A stretch of DNA of 64,000 bases, taken from assembly GCF_007197995.1 (NCBI RefSeq), contig NZ_VKKH01000006.1, positions 248,001 to 312,000 on the forward strand, read 5' to 3'. The first letter of the stretch is position 1. Every line of letters begins with the position of its first letter. The notes beneath the pieces were generated by a model. It saw only the letters and a list, made by a program, of their open reading frames with translations, did no database searches and was not told the DNA's origin. Source of the DNA: Aliiglaciecola sp. M165. GTDB lineage: Bacteria > Pseudomonadota > Gammaproteobacteria > Enterobacterales > Alteromonadaceae. Shown here in pieces: positions 26,670 through 36,115 of this stretch. Both the position numbers and the translations under genes were made by a program.

Positions 26670-27866
26670 ATGAAAAAACCGCCGTTGTTGTTCTTATGTC
26701 ATCGCATCCCTTTCCCGCCGAATAAAGGCGATAAAATTCGCTCTTTCAACATGTTAAAAGTTCTAAGTGAACATTTCGAAGTGTATCTCGGCAGTTTTGT
26801 TGATGATCCCTACGATTGGCAATTTACTGCAAAGTTGGATGATTACTGTCAAGAAGTATATTTACTCAATCAAAATAAGCTGTTCAGCAAGCTTAAGGGG
26901 TTGCGAGCATTCATTTCTGGCAGGTCAATTTCAGAAAAATACTATCAGCATCGCAAAATGCAGCGTTGGGTAGATAAAACGCTCGCAGACAAAAATATTG
27001 AAAATGTATTTATTTACTCTTCGGTAATGGCATTGTTCACACAAAAGCACATCGAGAATATTCATCAGGTAGTTGACTTTGTTGACGTTGACTCGGATAA
27101 GTGGCGGCAATACGCGTTAAGCAAAAGTGGCATAAGCAAATGGGTTTATGCCAGGGAGCATATAAAACTCCAGCAATTTGAAAATAAAGTCGCGAATCAA
27201 TCTGTTCATTCTATTTTTGTTTCTGGCCCTGAGGGCGAGCTGTTTAAACAGCAAATCCCTGACCCATTGCATTCCCGGGTGATTGGATTACTTAACGGCG
27301 TCGACGTAGAATATTTTGATCCTGAAGCCAAATTATCTGCGTCTGAGTTGCCTGAAATTGACGTCGTGTTTACTGGGGCTATGGATTATTGGGCAAATGT
27401 TGATGCCGTATTGTGGTTTGCAAAATATGTATGGCCGACAGTACGCGAAAAGCTACCTGAGGCAACGTTTTGCGTTGTCGGTGGTAATCCGACTGCACAA
27501 GTCAACGCACTTCACGGTAAGCATGGTATTACAGTGACTGGCCGGGTGGAAGATGTAAGAACTTACATTAAGCAGGGTAAGGTTTCTGTAGCACCACTAC
27601 AGATCGCAAGGGGTATTCAAAACAAAGTTTTAGAGGCAATGGCCATGGCAAAACCTGTGGTTGCAACATCAATGGCCATTGAAGGCATTGATGCGCGTAC
27701 TGACTCGATTGATATTTGTGATAGCGCCCAAGATTATGCTGATCATGTTTGTAAACGAATAGAAAACGTTGTGCGATCGGCAAACAACAGGGAATGGATT
27801 TTAAATAACGTAAGATGGTCGGAAACCATGGGTAGCCTACCCAGATTATTTAGGATGGATGCATGA
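26670..27866 (+). CDS. glycosyltransferase family 4, XrtA-associated (type 1)
   Basis: 398 residues. The N-terminal Rossmann half starts MKKPPLLFLCHRIPFPPNKG with the GDKIRSFNML segment. The C-terminal GT-B half has FTGAMDYWANVDAVLWFAK, VVGGNPT and the donor-site PLQIARGIQNKVLEAMAMAKPVV (read in two pieces), matching TIGR03087 proteins of exosortase A loci. The sugar donor is not predictable. ATG 26670 is used; the TTG just before it is in frame. Its stop overlaps the exosortase ATG (ATGA), so translational coupling is expected. Confidence 0.9.
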   Translation: MKKPPLLFLCHRIPFPPNKGDKIRSFNMLKVLSEHFEVYLGSFVDDPYDWQFTAKLDDYCQEVYLLNQNKLFSKLKGLRAFISGRSISEKYYQHRKMQRWVDKTLADKNIENVFIYSSVMALFTQKHIENIHQVVDFVDVDSDKWRQYALSKSGISKWVYAREHIKLQQFENKVANQSVHSIFVSGPEGELFKQQIPDPLHSRVIGLLNGVDVEYFDPEAKLSASELPEIDVVFTGAMDYWANVDAVLWFAKYVWPTVREKLPEATFCVVGGNPTAQVNALHGKHGITVTGRVEDVRTYIKQGKVSVAPLQIARGIQNKVLEAMAMAKPVVATSMAIEGIDARTDSIDICDSAQDYADHVCKRIENVVRSANNREWILNNVRWSETMGSLPRLFRMDA

Positions 27867-29305
27867 CATTTTTGAGAAGTAGTATATTTAAATATCTTGT
27901 TGGGCTTTTCGTGGTTTGGGGTGCTGTTTTTTACAACAGTATCGCTTCGGCAGTGGAGATTTGGTATAGGTCCGAAACCTTTGCACATTGTTTTATCATT
28001 CTGCCAATTTGCATCTACCTTATTAAGCTTAAGTGGGCTGCACTTAACAATGCGACGCTAAAGCCATCATACATCGCGCTCGTTTTTGTCGCAGGTACAC
28101 TATTAATCTGGCTGTTTGGCAGCATGGCGCAGGTCAAGGTCATTGAGCAGTACGCCGCCTTTGCCATGTTGCCCATGCTAATTTGGACAGTGATGGGCAA
28201 CCAGGTGGCAAGAATTTTACTTTTCGCTTCGTTTTTCTGGTTGTTTAGCGTCCCTGCAGGTGAGTTTTTAATTCCCCAGTTACAAGAACTTACTGCTGAC
28301 ATTACTGTGTTAGCCATTGAGTTAACTGGCATACCTGTGTATCGCGAAGGGCTTTATATTGCAATCCCCAATGGCTTGTTCGAAGTGGCTGTAGCCTGTT
28401 CAGGTATCCGCTATTTAATTGCATCGTTTACGCTCGGAACCTTGTTTGCTTATTTAAACTACAACAAGTTGAACAAACGCCTGATTTTCATTGCTTTTTC
28501 AATTGTCCTTCCGCTTCTAGCCAACGGTATTAGGGCTTACGGTATTGTAATGATCGCTTATTTGTCAGACATGAAGTATGCCACAGGTGTTGATCATTTG
28601 GTGTATGGATGGCTGTTCTTTGGCGTCGTTATCTTGATCATGTTCACCGTCGGTGGAAAATGGGCAGACCCTTTGCCGGAAAAAGAAATCTCAAGCAATC
28701 CAACTGGACCGAAAACCCCAGTGAATGAAATGCTCAAAGCTTTTTCCTTGATGGCAGCAGTTATTGCTGGTGCGTATATCTACAAAGTCGCTTTCGAAAA
28801 TGTAGTGAGTGACGTTCAACCCAACATTTCATCGATATTCTCCGCGGGTAAACCCATCGAAGACCAAAGCTGGTTGCCTAATTACCGCAATGCGTCAGAT
28901 GAACTTAGCGGTCATGATAGTGGCTTTGACTACTATTACGCTTATTACAATGCAAATCTGGAGGGCCAGGAATTAATTAATGCGGTTAATTCGCTCTACA
29001 ATATTGAGAATTGGTCAATTGTTAAAGATGACCGCAATGAACGTTACAGGGTAATTGAAATAACCGATGTGGTGGGGAACAGGCGATTGCTCGCTTATTC
29101 CTATGTGACCCCTTGGCACATGACCCACAAAGCCCTGGAAATCAAGTTGGTGCAGGCGATACAAGCCATTCTGGGACAGCCACAAAATGGCTTTGTATTA
29201 TTTATTTCCAAGCAACTTGAAAATGAAAAAGTTGATCGACAAGCCCTGGAGCAATCAGCGGATAAGCTATTTTCAGAAAAACTGAAGGCACTCGTGAATG
29301 ACTAA
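27863..29305 (+). CDS. xrtA: exosortase A fused to an EpsI domain
   Basis: 480 residues. Residues 1-270 are a multi-spanning exosortase with about eight membrane helices. The catalytic triad is visible: Cys in VAVACSGIRYL (near 177), Arg in LANGIRAYGIVM (near 216) and His in VDHLVYGWLFFG (near 250). Residues about 290-480 form an EpsI-like periplasmic domain after one further helix (AFSLMAAVIAGAYIYKVAF). Exosortase A is a transpeptidase-like cysteine enzyme that processes PEP-CTERM proteins at the inner membrane and is encoded with EPS genes. No PEP-CTERM substrate is in the window. The 3' end overlaps the next gene by 8 bases. Confidence 0.95.
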   Translation: MTFLRSSIFKYLVGLFVVWGAVFYNSIASAVEIWYRSETFAHCFIILPICIYLIKLKWAALNNATLKPSYIALVFVAGTLLIWLFGSMAQVKVIEQYAAFAMLPMLIWTVMGNQVARILLFASFFWLFSVPAGEFLIPQLQELTADITVLAIELTGIPVYREGLYIAIPNGLFEVAVACSGIRYLIASFTLGTLFAYLNYNKLNKRLIFIAFSIVLPLLANGIRAYGIVMIAYLSDMKYATGVDHLVYGWLFFGVVILIMFTVGGKWADPLPEKEISSNPTGPKTPVNEMLKAFSLMAAVIAGAYIYKVAFENVVSDVQPNISSIFSAGKPIEDQSWLPNYRNASDELSGHDSGFDYYYAYYNANLEGQELINAVNSLYNIENWSIVKDDRNERYRVIEITDVVGNRRLLAYSYVTPWHMTHKALEIKLVQAIQAILGQPQNGFVLFISKQLENEKVDRQALEQSADKLFSEKLKALVND

Positions 29306-30452
29306 GAATGTCAAACACGTTATGCATGTGGTGCATCGTTTTGATACCGGTGGCCTTGAAAATGGTGTGGTTAATTTGATTAATACACTTGATCCAAGTG
29401 AATACCGACATACTATTGTTGCGCTGACGGGTTATTCGGAAGCATTCTGCGCACGGGTGAAAACAAACAACGTTGAATATTTCCATTTAGAGAAAAAAGA
29501 AGGTAACGACGTACGCATATTTTTTCGTTTACGTAAGTTGATTAAACGGTTAAAACCCGACGTATTACATACGCGCAATACTGCAACTATCGAGACCCAA
29601 TTGGTGGGCTGGTGGTGCAGAGTGCCACTGAGGATCCACGGCGAGCATGGCTGGGATATCAATGATATGCACGGTCAAAATAGAAAGTATCAAATGTTGC
29701 GACGCTTTATGAGTCATTATATCCACAAATATGTGGCACTCTCGACCGAAGCATTAGCCTATCTGCAATCGACCATTAATATCGCTTCTCAACGGATCCA
29801 TCATATTTGCAATGGTGTCGACATCGTAAAGTTCGCACCCAGATCTCATGAACCCGAATTATTTCCTAAGGGGTTTCACGCACCTGACACTATCATATTT
29901 GGCACAGTGGGGCGGCTGGCAACAGTAAAGAACCAAGGGTTACTGTTGGATGCGTTTATTTGGCTGTTAGGTGGAGAAAGCGGCATTACGGAATCTGATA
30001 AAGCTCGACTGCGTTTGATCATCGTTGGTGATGGTGAGCTAATGGCCTCTCTAGTTGAACGAGCAGAGCAAGCAGGCGTTAGCGATTATGTTTGGTTTGC
30101 GGGTAATCGATCAGATATTCCAGCTTTGATGAATAGTTTGGATGTATTTGTTCTTCCCTCACTTGCTGAAGGGATCTCAAATACGATTCTCGAAGCTTCC
30201 GCAAGCGGGTTACCAGTCATTGCGACAAATGTTGGCGGTAACCCTGAGTTGCTTGAAGCTTCTTTAAAAGCTACTCACCTTGTAAATGTGAATGACACTA
30301 AAGAGATGGCAAACGCCATGAAACAGTACGTTGTTGAACCACAATTAAAACAAATCAACAGTAATCTTGTTCGCGAGCATTGCGTGAAAAACTTCAGTAT
30401 AGATACAATGGTGGATAAATATCATCAGCTGTATCAAAGTACGAACCACTAA
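29298..30452 (+). CDS. glycosyltransferase family 4, XrtA-associated (type 2)
   Basis: 384 residues in the GT-B fold. The N-terminal half has VMHVVHRFDTGGLENGVVNL and the middle has LHTRNTATIETQLVGWW. The C-terminal half has FGTVGRLATVKNQGLLLDAF, IVGDGEL and the donor-binding LPSLAEGISNTILEASASGLPV (E-x7-E motif). It matches the TIGR03088 subgroup. ATG 29298 overlaps the exosortase gene by 8 bases. It extends the repeat unit on the cytoplasmic face; donor and acceptor are not predictable. Confidence 0.92.
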   Translation: MTKNVKHVMHVVHRFDTGGLENGVVNLINTLDPSEYRHTIVALTGYSEAFCARVKTNNVEYFHLEKKEGNDVRIFFRLRKLIKRLKPDVLHTRNTATIETQLVGWWCRVPLRIHGEHGWDINDMHGQNRKYQMLRRFMSHYIHKYVALSTEALAYLQSTINIASQRIHHICNGVDIVKFAPRSHEPELFPKGFHAPDTIIFGTVGRLATVKNQGLLLDAFIWLLGGESGITESDKARLRLIIVGDGELMASLVERAEQAGVSDYVWFAGNRSDIPALMNSLDVFVLPSLAEGISNTILEASASGLPVIATNVGGNPELLEASLKATHLVNVNDTKEMANAMKQYVVEPQLKQINSNLVREHCVKNFSIDTMVDKYHQLYQSTNH

Positions 30453-30464
30453 GGACCCAAAAAC

Positions 30465-32363
30465 ATGTGTGGCATTGCAGGCATATTTCATTTATCTGAG
30501 CAAAAACAAATTGATGCGGATTTAATCGCACAGATGAATGATCGACAAATACATCGAGGTCCAGACGCTGGCGATTATTTTTTCGACCCGGGTGTAGCGC
30601 TGGCACATAGGCGTCTATCTATCATCGACCTTGAGGGCAGCCCTCAGCCAATGCTTAGCGCCGATAAGCGTGCTTGTGTTGTGTTTAATGGTGAGATATA
30701 CAATTTTAAAGAGTTGCACAAAGAACTTTCTGAAAATGGTTACACATTCAACACTCACGGGGATACCGAAACCATCCTCAATGCTTGGTTAGAATGGGGC
30801 GAAGACTGCGTGCACAAGTTAAGAGGAATGTTTGCCTTTGCTATTTGGGATCGGGAAAAAGAGTGCTTGTTTATGGCTCGCGATCGCATGGGTATCAAAC
30901 CATTTTTCTATACATTGATGGACAATGGAGAGTTTGTTTTTGGCTCCGAACTAAAAGTCATTACTGCACACCCTCAGTTCGATAAACAGCTTCGTGACTC
31001 GACCATAGAAGACTATTTCACCTTTGGCTATGTTCCTGAGCCCTTTACCATTTATCAACATGCGTTCAAATTAGCGCCTGGGCATAAATTGACATTGCAA
31101 AAAGGCATGAAAAGCCTACCTGAGCCTGTTGAATATTGGGATGTGCCTGTCCATTACGAGACAGAAATGGAGCAAAGAGAAATTGATGAGCAGCTTGTTG
31201 AGCGTTTAAAAGAAGCTGTAGATATTCGTATGGTCGCCGACGTACCTCTGGGTGCGTTTTTGTCGGGTGGGGTAGATTCAAGCGCTGTTGTGGCCATGAT
31301 GTCACAGTTGCAAGACGATCCGGTGAATACCTGTGCAATCGGTTTTGATGTTAAAGAATTCAATGAAACTGAATTTGCCCAAATGGTTGCCGATCGTTAC
31401 AAGACTAATCACAGAGTAGAGACTGTCAGCCAAAATGACTTTGATTTGATCGATCATCTTGCGCACTTATACGATGAACCCTACGCTGACAGCTCGGCCA
31501 TTCCGACGTTCCGTGTGTGTGAATTGGCACGAAAACATGTCACCGTGGCACTTTCAGGCGATGGTGGTGATGAGTTGTTCGCCGGATATCGTCGTTACAA
31601 GATGCATCAAGCAGAAGAGCGGGTCAGGCGCACTTTGCCCTTAGGATTGCGTAAACCTTTATTTGGACCACTCGGTCGCATATATCCAAAGATGGACTGG
31701 GCGCCGAAGTTTTTGCGAGCCAAAACCACCTTTCAGTCGATGGCCATGGACACCGTGCAAGGTTATCACAACTCAATGTCTATCTTACGGGCAGACGAGC
31801 GGGCAAAATTGTTTTCCAAAGAATTCCAAACCGGCCTAAACGGCTATTCGTCTTTAGAAGTTTTTCGGAAATACGGAGACAAGGTTCAGCATTTAGACCC
31901 GGTTAAGATTGCCCAGTATATCGATTTAAAAACCTATTTGGTGGGTGACATACTGACTAAAGTCGACCGAGCATCCATGGCACACTCACTTGAAGTGCGT
32001 GTACCATTCATCGATCACAAATATGTCGAGTGGGCATTCAATGTACCTTCTTCACACAATGTCGAAAAAGGCATAGGCAAATATTCGCTTAAAAAAGCGT
32101 TGGAGCCACATTTGCCGGACGATGTGTTGTATCGCAAGAAAATGGGCTTTGCAGTACCCCTGGCTAATTGGTTCCGTGGTCCACTTAAAGACAGGTTGTT
32201 CGATGGGATTCTGTCCAATCAAATGACCTCCAGTGGTTACTTTAGCCAAAAGCAGCTCAAGACGCTGATTGATGATCATTTAAGTGGTAGACGGGATAAC
32301 AGCGCGCCTTTATGGACATTAATGATGTTCGAGTCATTCTTACGTCAACAGAAGGCAGCATAA
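30465..32363 (+). CDS. XrtA-associated glutamine amidotransferase (asparagine synthase type)
   Basis: 632 residues. The N-terminal glutaminase domain starts MCGIAGIFH with the catalytic Cys2, then RGPDAGDY, LAHRRLSIIDL and NGEIYNFKEL. The synthetase domain (about 230-600) has the PP-loop FLSGGVDSS near 267, then GDGGDELFAGYRRYK. The TIGR03108 subgroup is exosortase A-associated. It probably moves glutamine-derived ammonia onto a carboxyl group of a sugar (for example a uronic acid), giving an amide; the substrate is inferred. Both domains are intact, unlike the second homologue at 40661. The 3' end meets the next gene within three bases. Confidence 0.94.
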   Translation: MCGIAGIFHLSEQKQIDADLIAQMNDRQIHRGPDAGDYFFDPGVALAHRRLSIIDLEGSPQPMLSADKRACVVFNGEIYNFKELHKELSENGYTFNTHGDTETILNAWLEWGEDCVHKLRGMFAFAIWDREKECLFMARDRMGIKPFFYTLMDNGEFVFGSELKVITAHPQFDKQLRDSTIEDYFTFGYVPEPFTIYQHAFKLAPGHKLTLQKGMKSLPEPVEYWDVPVHYETEMEQREIDEQLVERLKEAVDIRMVADVPLGAFLSGGVDSSAVVAMMSQLQDDPVNTCAIGFDVKEFNETEFAQMVADRYKTNHRVETVSQNDFDLIDHLAHLYDEPYADSSAIPTFRVCELARKHVTVALSGDGGDELFAGYRRYKMHQAEERVRRTLPLGLRKPLFGPLGRIYPKMDWAPKFLRAKTTFQSMAMDTVQGYHNSMSILRADERAKLFSKEFQTGLNGYSSLEVFRKYGDKVQHLDPVKIAQYIDLKTYLVGDILTKVDRASMAHSLEVRVPFIDHKYVEWAFNVPSSHNVEKGIGKYSLKKALEPHLPDDVLYRKKMGFAVPLANWFRGPLKDRLFDGILSNQMTSSGYFSQKQLKTLIDDHLSGRRDNSAPLWTLMMFESFLRQQKAA

Positions 32364-32365
32364 TT

Positions 32366-33574
32366 GTGAAAATTCTGCATGTCTTAGATCATTCAATACC
32401 GCTGCACAGCGGTTACACATTCAGAACACGCAGTATTCTCAATCAGCAGCGCGCACGTGGGTGGGAAACCTGCCATGTCACCAGCGCCAAACAAGGCCAA
32501 TGTGAGAATGCCGTTGAAGAAGTTGATGGGCTAACTTTTTATCGCACGCCGGTGCCAAAAGGTTTAAGCATGAAAATGCCAGTGTTAAACCAAATGGCAT
32601 TGGTGAATCCGTTAAGAGATCGGATCCTTGAGGCGATAGAGGAGCACAAACCAGATGTTTTGCATGCGCACTCTCCGGCACTAAATGGCTTAGCAGCCCT
32701 CAAAGCGGGTAAAAAAGCAGGTATCCCAGTTGTGTATGAGATCCGCGCTTTTTGGGAAGACGCAGCCGTCGATCATGGCACCTGCAAAGAAGGCGATTTG
32801 CGCTACCGGCTTACCCGCAAACTGGAATCCTTTGTGGTGAATCGGGCAGACGCGGTGACAACGATTTGTGAAGGGTTAAGACAAGATTTATTGGGCCGTA
32901 ATGTCCCGCAAAGCAAAATTACCGTCATTCCAAATGCAGTGAATATCGAGCAGTTCGAAGTCATCACTGAAAAAAACCAAGAGCTTCTGAAGCAATACAA
33001 CTTAGAAGACAAAGTCGTATTGGGTTTCCTGGGCTCTTTTTACGGTTACGAAGGTCTGGATTTGATCATCAAAGCACTGCCAGAAATTATCAAATCCATA
33101 CCCAATGCAATGTTTCTTCTCGTTGGAGGTGGCCCTCAGGAAAGCAACCTGAAAATGCTCATTGCAGAATTGGGTCTTGAACACCATGTCATTATGCCAG
33201 GCCGAGTACCACACGCTGAGGTAGGCAAATATTACAGCTTAGTTGATTTGTTGGTGTACCCACGCAAACCCATGCGTTTAACCGAATTAGTCACGCCACT
33301 TAAGCCATTAGAAGCCATGGCGCAGGGCAAATTAGTTTTAGCCTCGGACGTGGGTGGGCACAAAGAGTTGATAGAACATGGCAAAACGGGTTGGTTGTTT
33401 GAAAGTGGTAATATTGACGCTTTAGCTCGCTCAGCCGTAGATGTCTTGTCACAGCCCGATAGTTGGCCCCAGACCATCATCAATGGACGGGAGTTTGTCA
33501 CCCAAATACGCAATTGGAAAAACTCTGTGGCAAATTATCAATCTATATACGAGTCTTTAACCCATGCAAAATAG
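32366..33574 (+). CDS. glycosyltransferase family 4, XrtA-associated (Daro_2409-like)
   Basis: About 402 residues from GTG 32366, directly after the amidotransferase stop (the first part of the longer frame lies inside the previous gene). The N-terminus VKILHVLDHSIPLHSGYTFR is typical of the TIGR04063 group. The C-terminal half has FLGSFYGYEGLDLIIKALP, LLVGGGPQ and the donor-site YPRKPMRLTELVTPLKPLEAMAQGKLV (split in two). It probably adds one sugar to the lipid-linked unit. The next gene overlaps its end by 11 bases. Confidence 0.88.
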   Translation: MKILHVLDHSIPLHSGYTFRTRSILNQQRARGWETCHVTSAKQGQCENAVEEVDGLTFYRTPVPKGLSMKMPVLNQMALVNPLRDRILEAIEEHKPDVLHAHSPALNGLAALKAGKKAGIPVVYEIRAFWEDAAVDHGTCKEGDLRYRLTRKLESFVVNRADAVTTICEGLRQDLLGRNVPQSKITVIPNAVNIEQFEVITEKNQELLKQYNLEDKVVLGFLGSFYGYEGLDLIIKALPEIIKSIPNAMFLLVGGGPQESNLKMLIAELGLEHHVIMPGRVPHAEVGKYYSLVDLLVYPRKPMRLTELVTPLKPLEAMAQGKLVLASDVGGHKELIEHGKTGWLFESGNIDALARSAVDVLSQPDSWPQTIINGREFVTQIRNWKNSVANYQSIYESLTHAK

Positions 33575-34664
33575 CCTTCGAGGATTAAGCGTTTTATTGG
33601 TGGGGCCTATTCCTCCACCCGCGGGTGGCATGGCAAACCAGACTCGTCAACTGCGTCAACTGCTTCAAAGCTCCGGAGCCTATGTTGAACTGGTAGCCGT
33701 TAACAAACCGTATTCGCCTCAGTTTATTGGTCGTATTCCTTTTCTTCGCGCGTTTTTCCGTCTCGTACCTTACATCTTTAACTTGTTCAAACACACCTCA
33801 AAAGCCGATGTTGTGCACATTATGGCCAATTCGGGGTGGTCGTGGCATCTCTTCGCGACACCTGCGATTTGGGTGGCATTTCTATTGCGAACGCCTGTGG
33901 TGGTAAATTATCGAGGCGGTCACGCAGAGCCGTTCTTTGAGCGTTCGTGGCCAATTGTTAAGCTGTCAATTGACCGAGCATCACACGTTATTGTGCCGTC
34001 CGATTATCTAAAGGAAGTGTTTGGCAAATATGATAAGCGTGCTGATGTAGTGCCGAATATCCTGAATAACGAAGTATTTTTCCCTAAGGAACATCTTGGC
34101 GACGTTGATACTGAATCTGGTCCAGTATTGCTGGTTACACGAAACTTAGAGCCAATTTATGATATTCCCACCGCTCTACGTTGTTTACGCAGAGTCATGG
34201 AAAAATACCCCAACGCCAAGCTTTTAGTGGCTGGCAGCGGGCCCGAATATGAAGCGTTAAACAAATTAGCCCGGCAACTTAGCATTGTAAATAATGTGGA
34301 ATTTCTTGGTCGCCTCGATAGTAATCGCATTGCCGAGTTGTATCGTGAAGCGGATGTACTGCTCAACCCTAGCACGGTCGACAATAGTCCTAATTCAGTC
34401 ATTGAAGCCTTGGCAAGCGGTCTTGCTGTGGTGACTACAAATGTCGGTGGCATCCCTAAACTGGTGGAGAATGACCATGATGCGATGATGATCCCGCCAG
34501 GACAACCCGATTTGATGGCAAAGAAAGTCATCCAGGTTATGGATGATAAAATTAAGCGCATGGCACTAATTGTCAATGGCCTGGAAAAAGTCCAACGATT
34601 CTACTGGTCGAACGTCAGCCAACGTTTAATGGACGCTTATGTTTTTGCCGGAAAAGGCAAATAA
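33564..34664 (+). CDS. glycosyltransferase family 4
   Basis: 366 residues in the GT-B fold. The N-terminal nucleotide-free half carries LLVGPIPPPAGGMANQTRQL. The C-terminal half has LLVTRNLEPIYDIPTALRCL, VAGSGPEYE and the donor-binding NPSTVDNSPNSVIEALASGL (E-x7-E-like, with Asn-Ser-Pro-Asn in place of the usual glycines). It starts at ATG 33564 inside the previous gene's end. Donor and acceptor sugars cannot be predicted. Confidence 0.9.
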   Translation: MQNSLRGLSVLLVGPIPPPAGGMANQTRQLRQLLQSSGAYVELVAVNKPYSPQFIGRIPFLRAFFRLVPYIFNLFKHTSKADVVHIMANSGWSWHLFATPAIWVAFLLRTPVVVNYRGGHAEPFFERSWPIVKLSIDRASHVIVPSDYLKEVFGKYDKRADVVPNILNNEVFFPKEHLGDVDTESGPVLLVTRNLEPIYDIPTALRCLRRVMEKYPNAKLLVAGSGPEYEALNKLARQLSIVNNVEFLGRLDSNRIAELYREADVLLNPSTVDNSPNSVIEALASGLAVVTTNVGGIPKLVENDHDAMMIPPGQPDLMAKKVIQVMDDKIKRMALIVNGLEKVQRFYWSNVSQRLMDAYVFAGKGK

Positions 34665-34676
34665 AAGGGGATTGTG

Positions 34677-36032
34677 GTGTCACTTTATAGCAAAGTTGTT
34701 TCTTCGTTGTTATTCCCACTTCACGAGAAGCTGAAAAAGCACGATACCGTGTCAATCCGCAAAAAGCTGGAAAAAAGCCAGTGGCAATCACCCGAACAGC
34801 TTGTTGAAGCCCAACAACTTAGGTTGCAGACGTTCATCAAAACAATAACAGAGCATGTGCCTTTTTATCGCGACTTGTTTGCGCAAAAACAGCTTGCGCC
34901 GCAAGATGTAAAAACCGTTGCTGATCTCAGCAAGTTGCCTTTCCTTGACAAAGCGACGATTGCGGCCAATTTTGAAGCGTTAAAATCTGATATTGCAGGT
35001 CCATTAAGTCGCTTTAATACCGGCGGTTCTAGCGGACAACCACTGATTTTTTTATTAGGGAACGAACGTGTTTCTTATGATGTAGCAGAAAAATGGCGCG
35101 CGACACGTTGGTGGGACGTCGATATCGGCGACAAAGAAATTGTCGCTTGGGGTTCACCAATTGAGCTAGGTGCTCAAGATAAAGTGCGTTTGATCCGCGA
35201 TAAATTATTCCGTTCAGAATTAATTGCCGCGTTTGATCTCACTCCGGAAAAGATCTTGGCGTTCATTGAACAAATCCGTCAAACCAAACCTGCCATGCTG
35301 TTTGGTTACCCTTCAGTGTTTGATTTGTTAGCGAAAACCGCTGAAAAGCAAGGTATCAAGATGAACGATTTGGGCATCAAAGTCGCTTTTGTTACCTCGG
35401 AACGATTGTATCCGTATCAAAGAGAGAACATTGAACGAATATTTGGCTGTCCAGTTGCTAACGGTTATGGCGGAAGAGATGCCGGTTTTATTGCCCACCA
35501 ATGCCCACAAGGTGGAATGCACTTATCATTTGAAGATATTGTGGTTGAAATCATTGATAGAGAAGGCAACCCTCTACCACCTGGACAATCGGGTGAAATT
35601 GTCGTCACTCATTTAGGTACATCTGAATTTCCTTTTGTTCGCTACCGTACTGGGGATATCGCAGTGATGTCAGACAAACAGTGTGCCTGTGGGCGGGGAC
35701 TGCCTATGTTGGAATCCATTGAAGGGCGCAGCACAGACTTTGTGGTCGCCGCCGACGGCACCATACTTCACGGTTTGTCTTTAATTTATATTTTACGCGA
35801 CATGGAAACCGTCGATGCTTTCAAAATTGTGCAAGAAAGCAAGACATTGACCCGCGTACAGGTGGTTTCTAAAACGGGCAGTGTTGATCAGCAAATGCGT
35901 GATACAATTAGCCAAGGGTTTAAAGCACGATTGGGCAATGACGTGGAAATTGAGATTGAATCTGTGGATGACATTGCCCCTGAGAAGTCGGGTAAATATC
36001 GGTATGTCATTAGCAAGGTCGACATAACATGA
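34677..36032 (+). CDS. CapK/PaaK-type AMP-forming ligase in the EPS operon
   Basis: About 451 residues from GTG 34677; GTG 34674 directly before it is equally possible, both after AAAAGGGG. AMP-binding motifs are visible: FNTGGSSGQPLIF near 118 (the Ser/Gly-rich P-loop), FVTSERLYPYQ near 240, GYGGRDAG near 264, and FVRYRTGDI near 322. Cys residues in QCACGRGLPMLES (near 340) are typical of the phenylacetate-CoA-ligase-like CapK group. CapK-type proteins are linked to capsule biosynthesis, probably activating an acyl or amino acid substituent, but the substrate is unknown. Its TGA overlaps the ATG of the 28-codon ORF. Confidence 0.85.
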   Translation: MSLYSKVVSSLLFPLHEKLKKHDTVSIRKKLEKSQWQSPEQLVEAQQLRLQTFIKTITEHVPFYRDLFAQKQLAPQDVKTVADLSKLPFLDKATIAANFEALKSDIAGPLSRFNTGGSSGQPLIFLLGNERVSYDVAEKWRATRWWDVDIGDKEIVAWGSPIELGAQDKVRLIRDKLFRSELIAAFDLTPEKILAFIEQIRQTKPAMLFGYPSVFDLLAKTAEKQGIKMNDLGIKVAFVTSERLYPYQRENIERIFGCPVANGYGGRDAGFIAHQCPQGGMHLSFEDIVVEIIDREGNPLPPGQSGEIVVTHLGTSEFPFVRYRTGDIAVMSDKQCACGRGLPMLESIEGRSTDFVVAADGTILHGLSLIYILRDMETVDAFKIVQESKTLTRVQVVSKTGSVDQQMRDTISQGFKARLGNDVEIEIESVDDIAPEKSGKYRYVISKVDIT

Positions 36033-36115
36033 TTGACAGTTTATATCTGCTAGCAGACGTCATAGCACTTTATGTTTTGTTTCAGTGGTCTTCGAATCAG
36101 GAGGAAGACGAATGA
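36029..36115 (+). CDS. 28-residue membrane microprotein, translationally coupled at both ends
   Basis: ATG 36029 overlaps the TGA of the ligase gene as ATGA, and its own TGA overlaps the ATG of the next gene as ATGA. This double overlap is the strongest evidence that it is translated. The peptide has a Met-Ile-Asp-Ser lead, a hydrophobic helix at about residues 5-20 (LYLLADVIALYVLFQW), and an acidic tail SSNQEEDE. The end of the frame also carries the AGGAGG ribosome binding site of the next gene. It could be a tiny membrane subunit of the ligase-polymerase or of the AMP ligase. It may instead exist mainly to couple translation. No family is known to me. Confidence 0.7.
   Translation: MIDSLYLLADVIALYVLFQWSSNQEEDE

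Noticed and set aside
34157-34576. 139-codon ORF opposite a glycosyltransferase gene
   Set aside because: Shadow frame with no family likeness; the GT4 motif is on the other strand.
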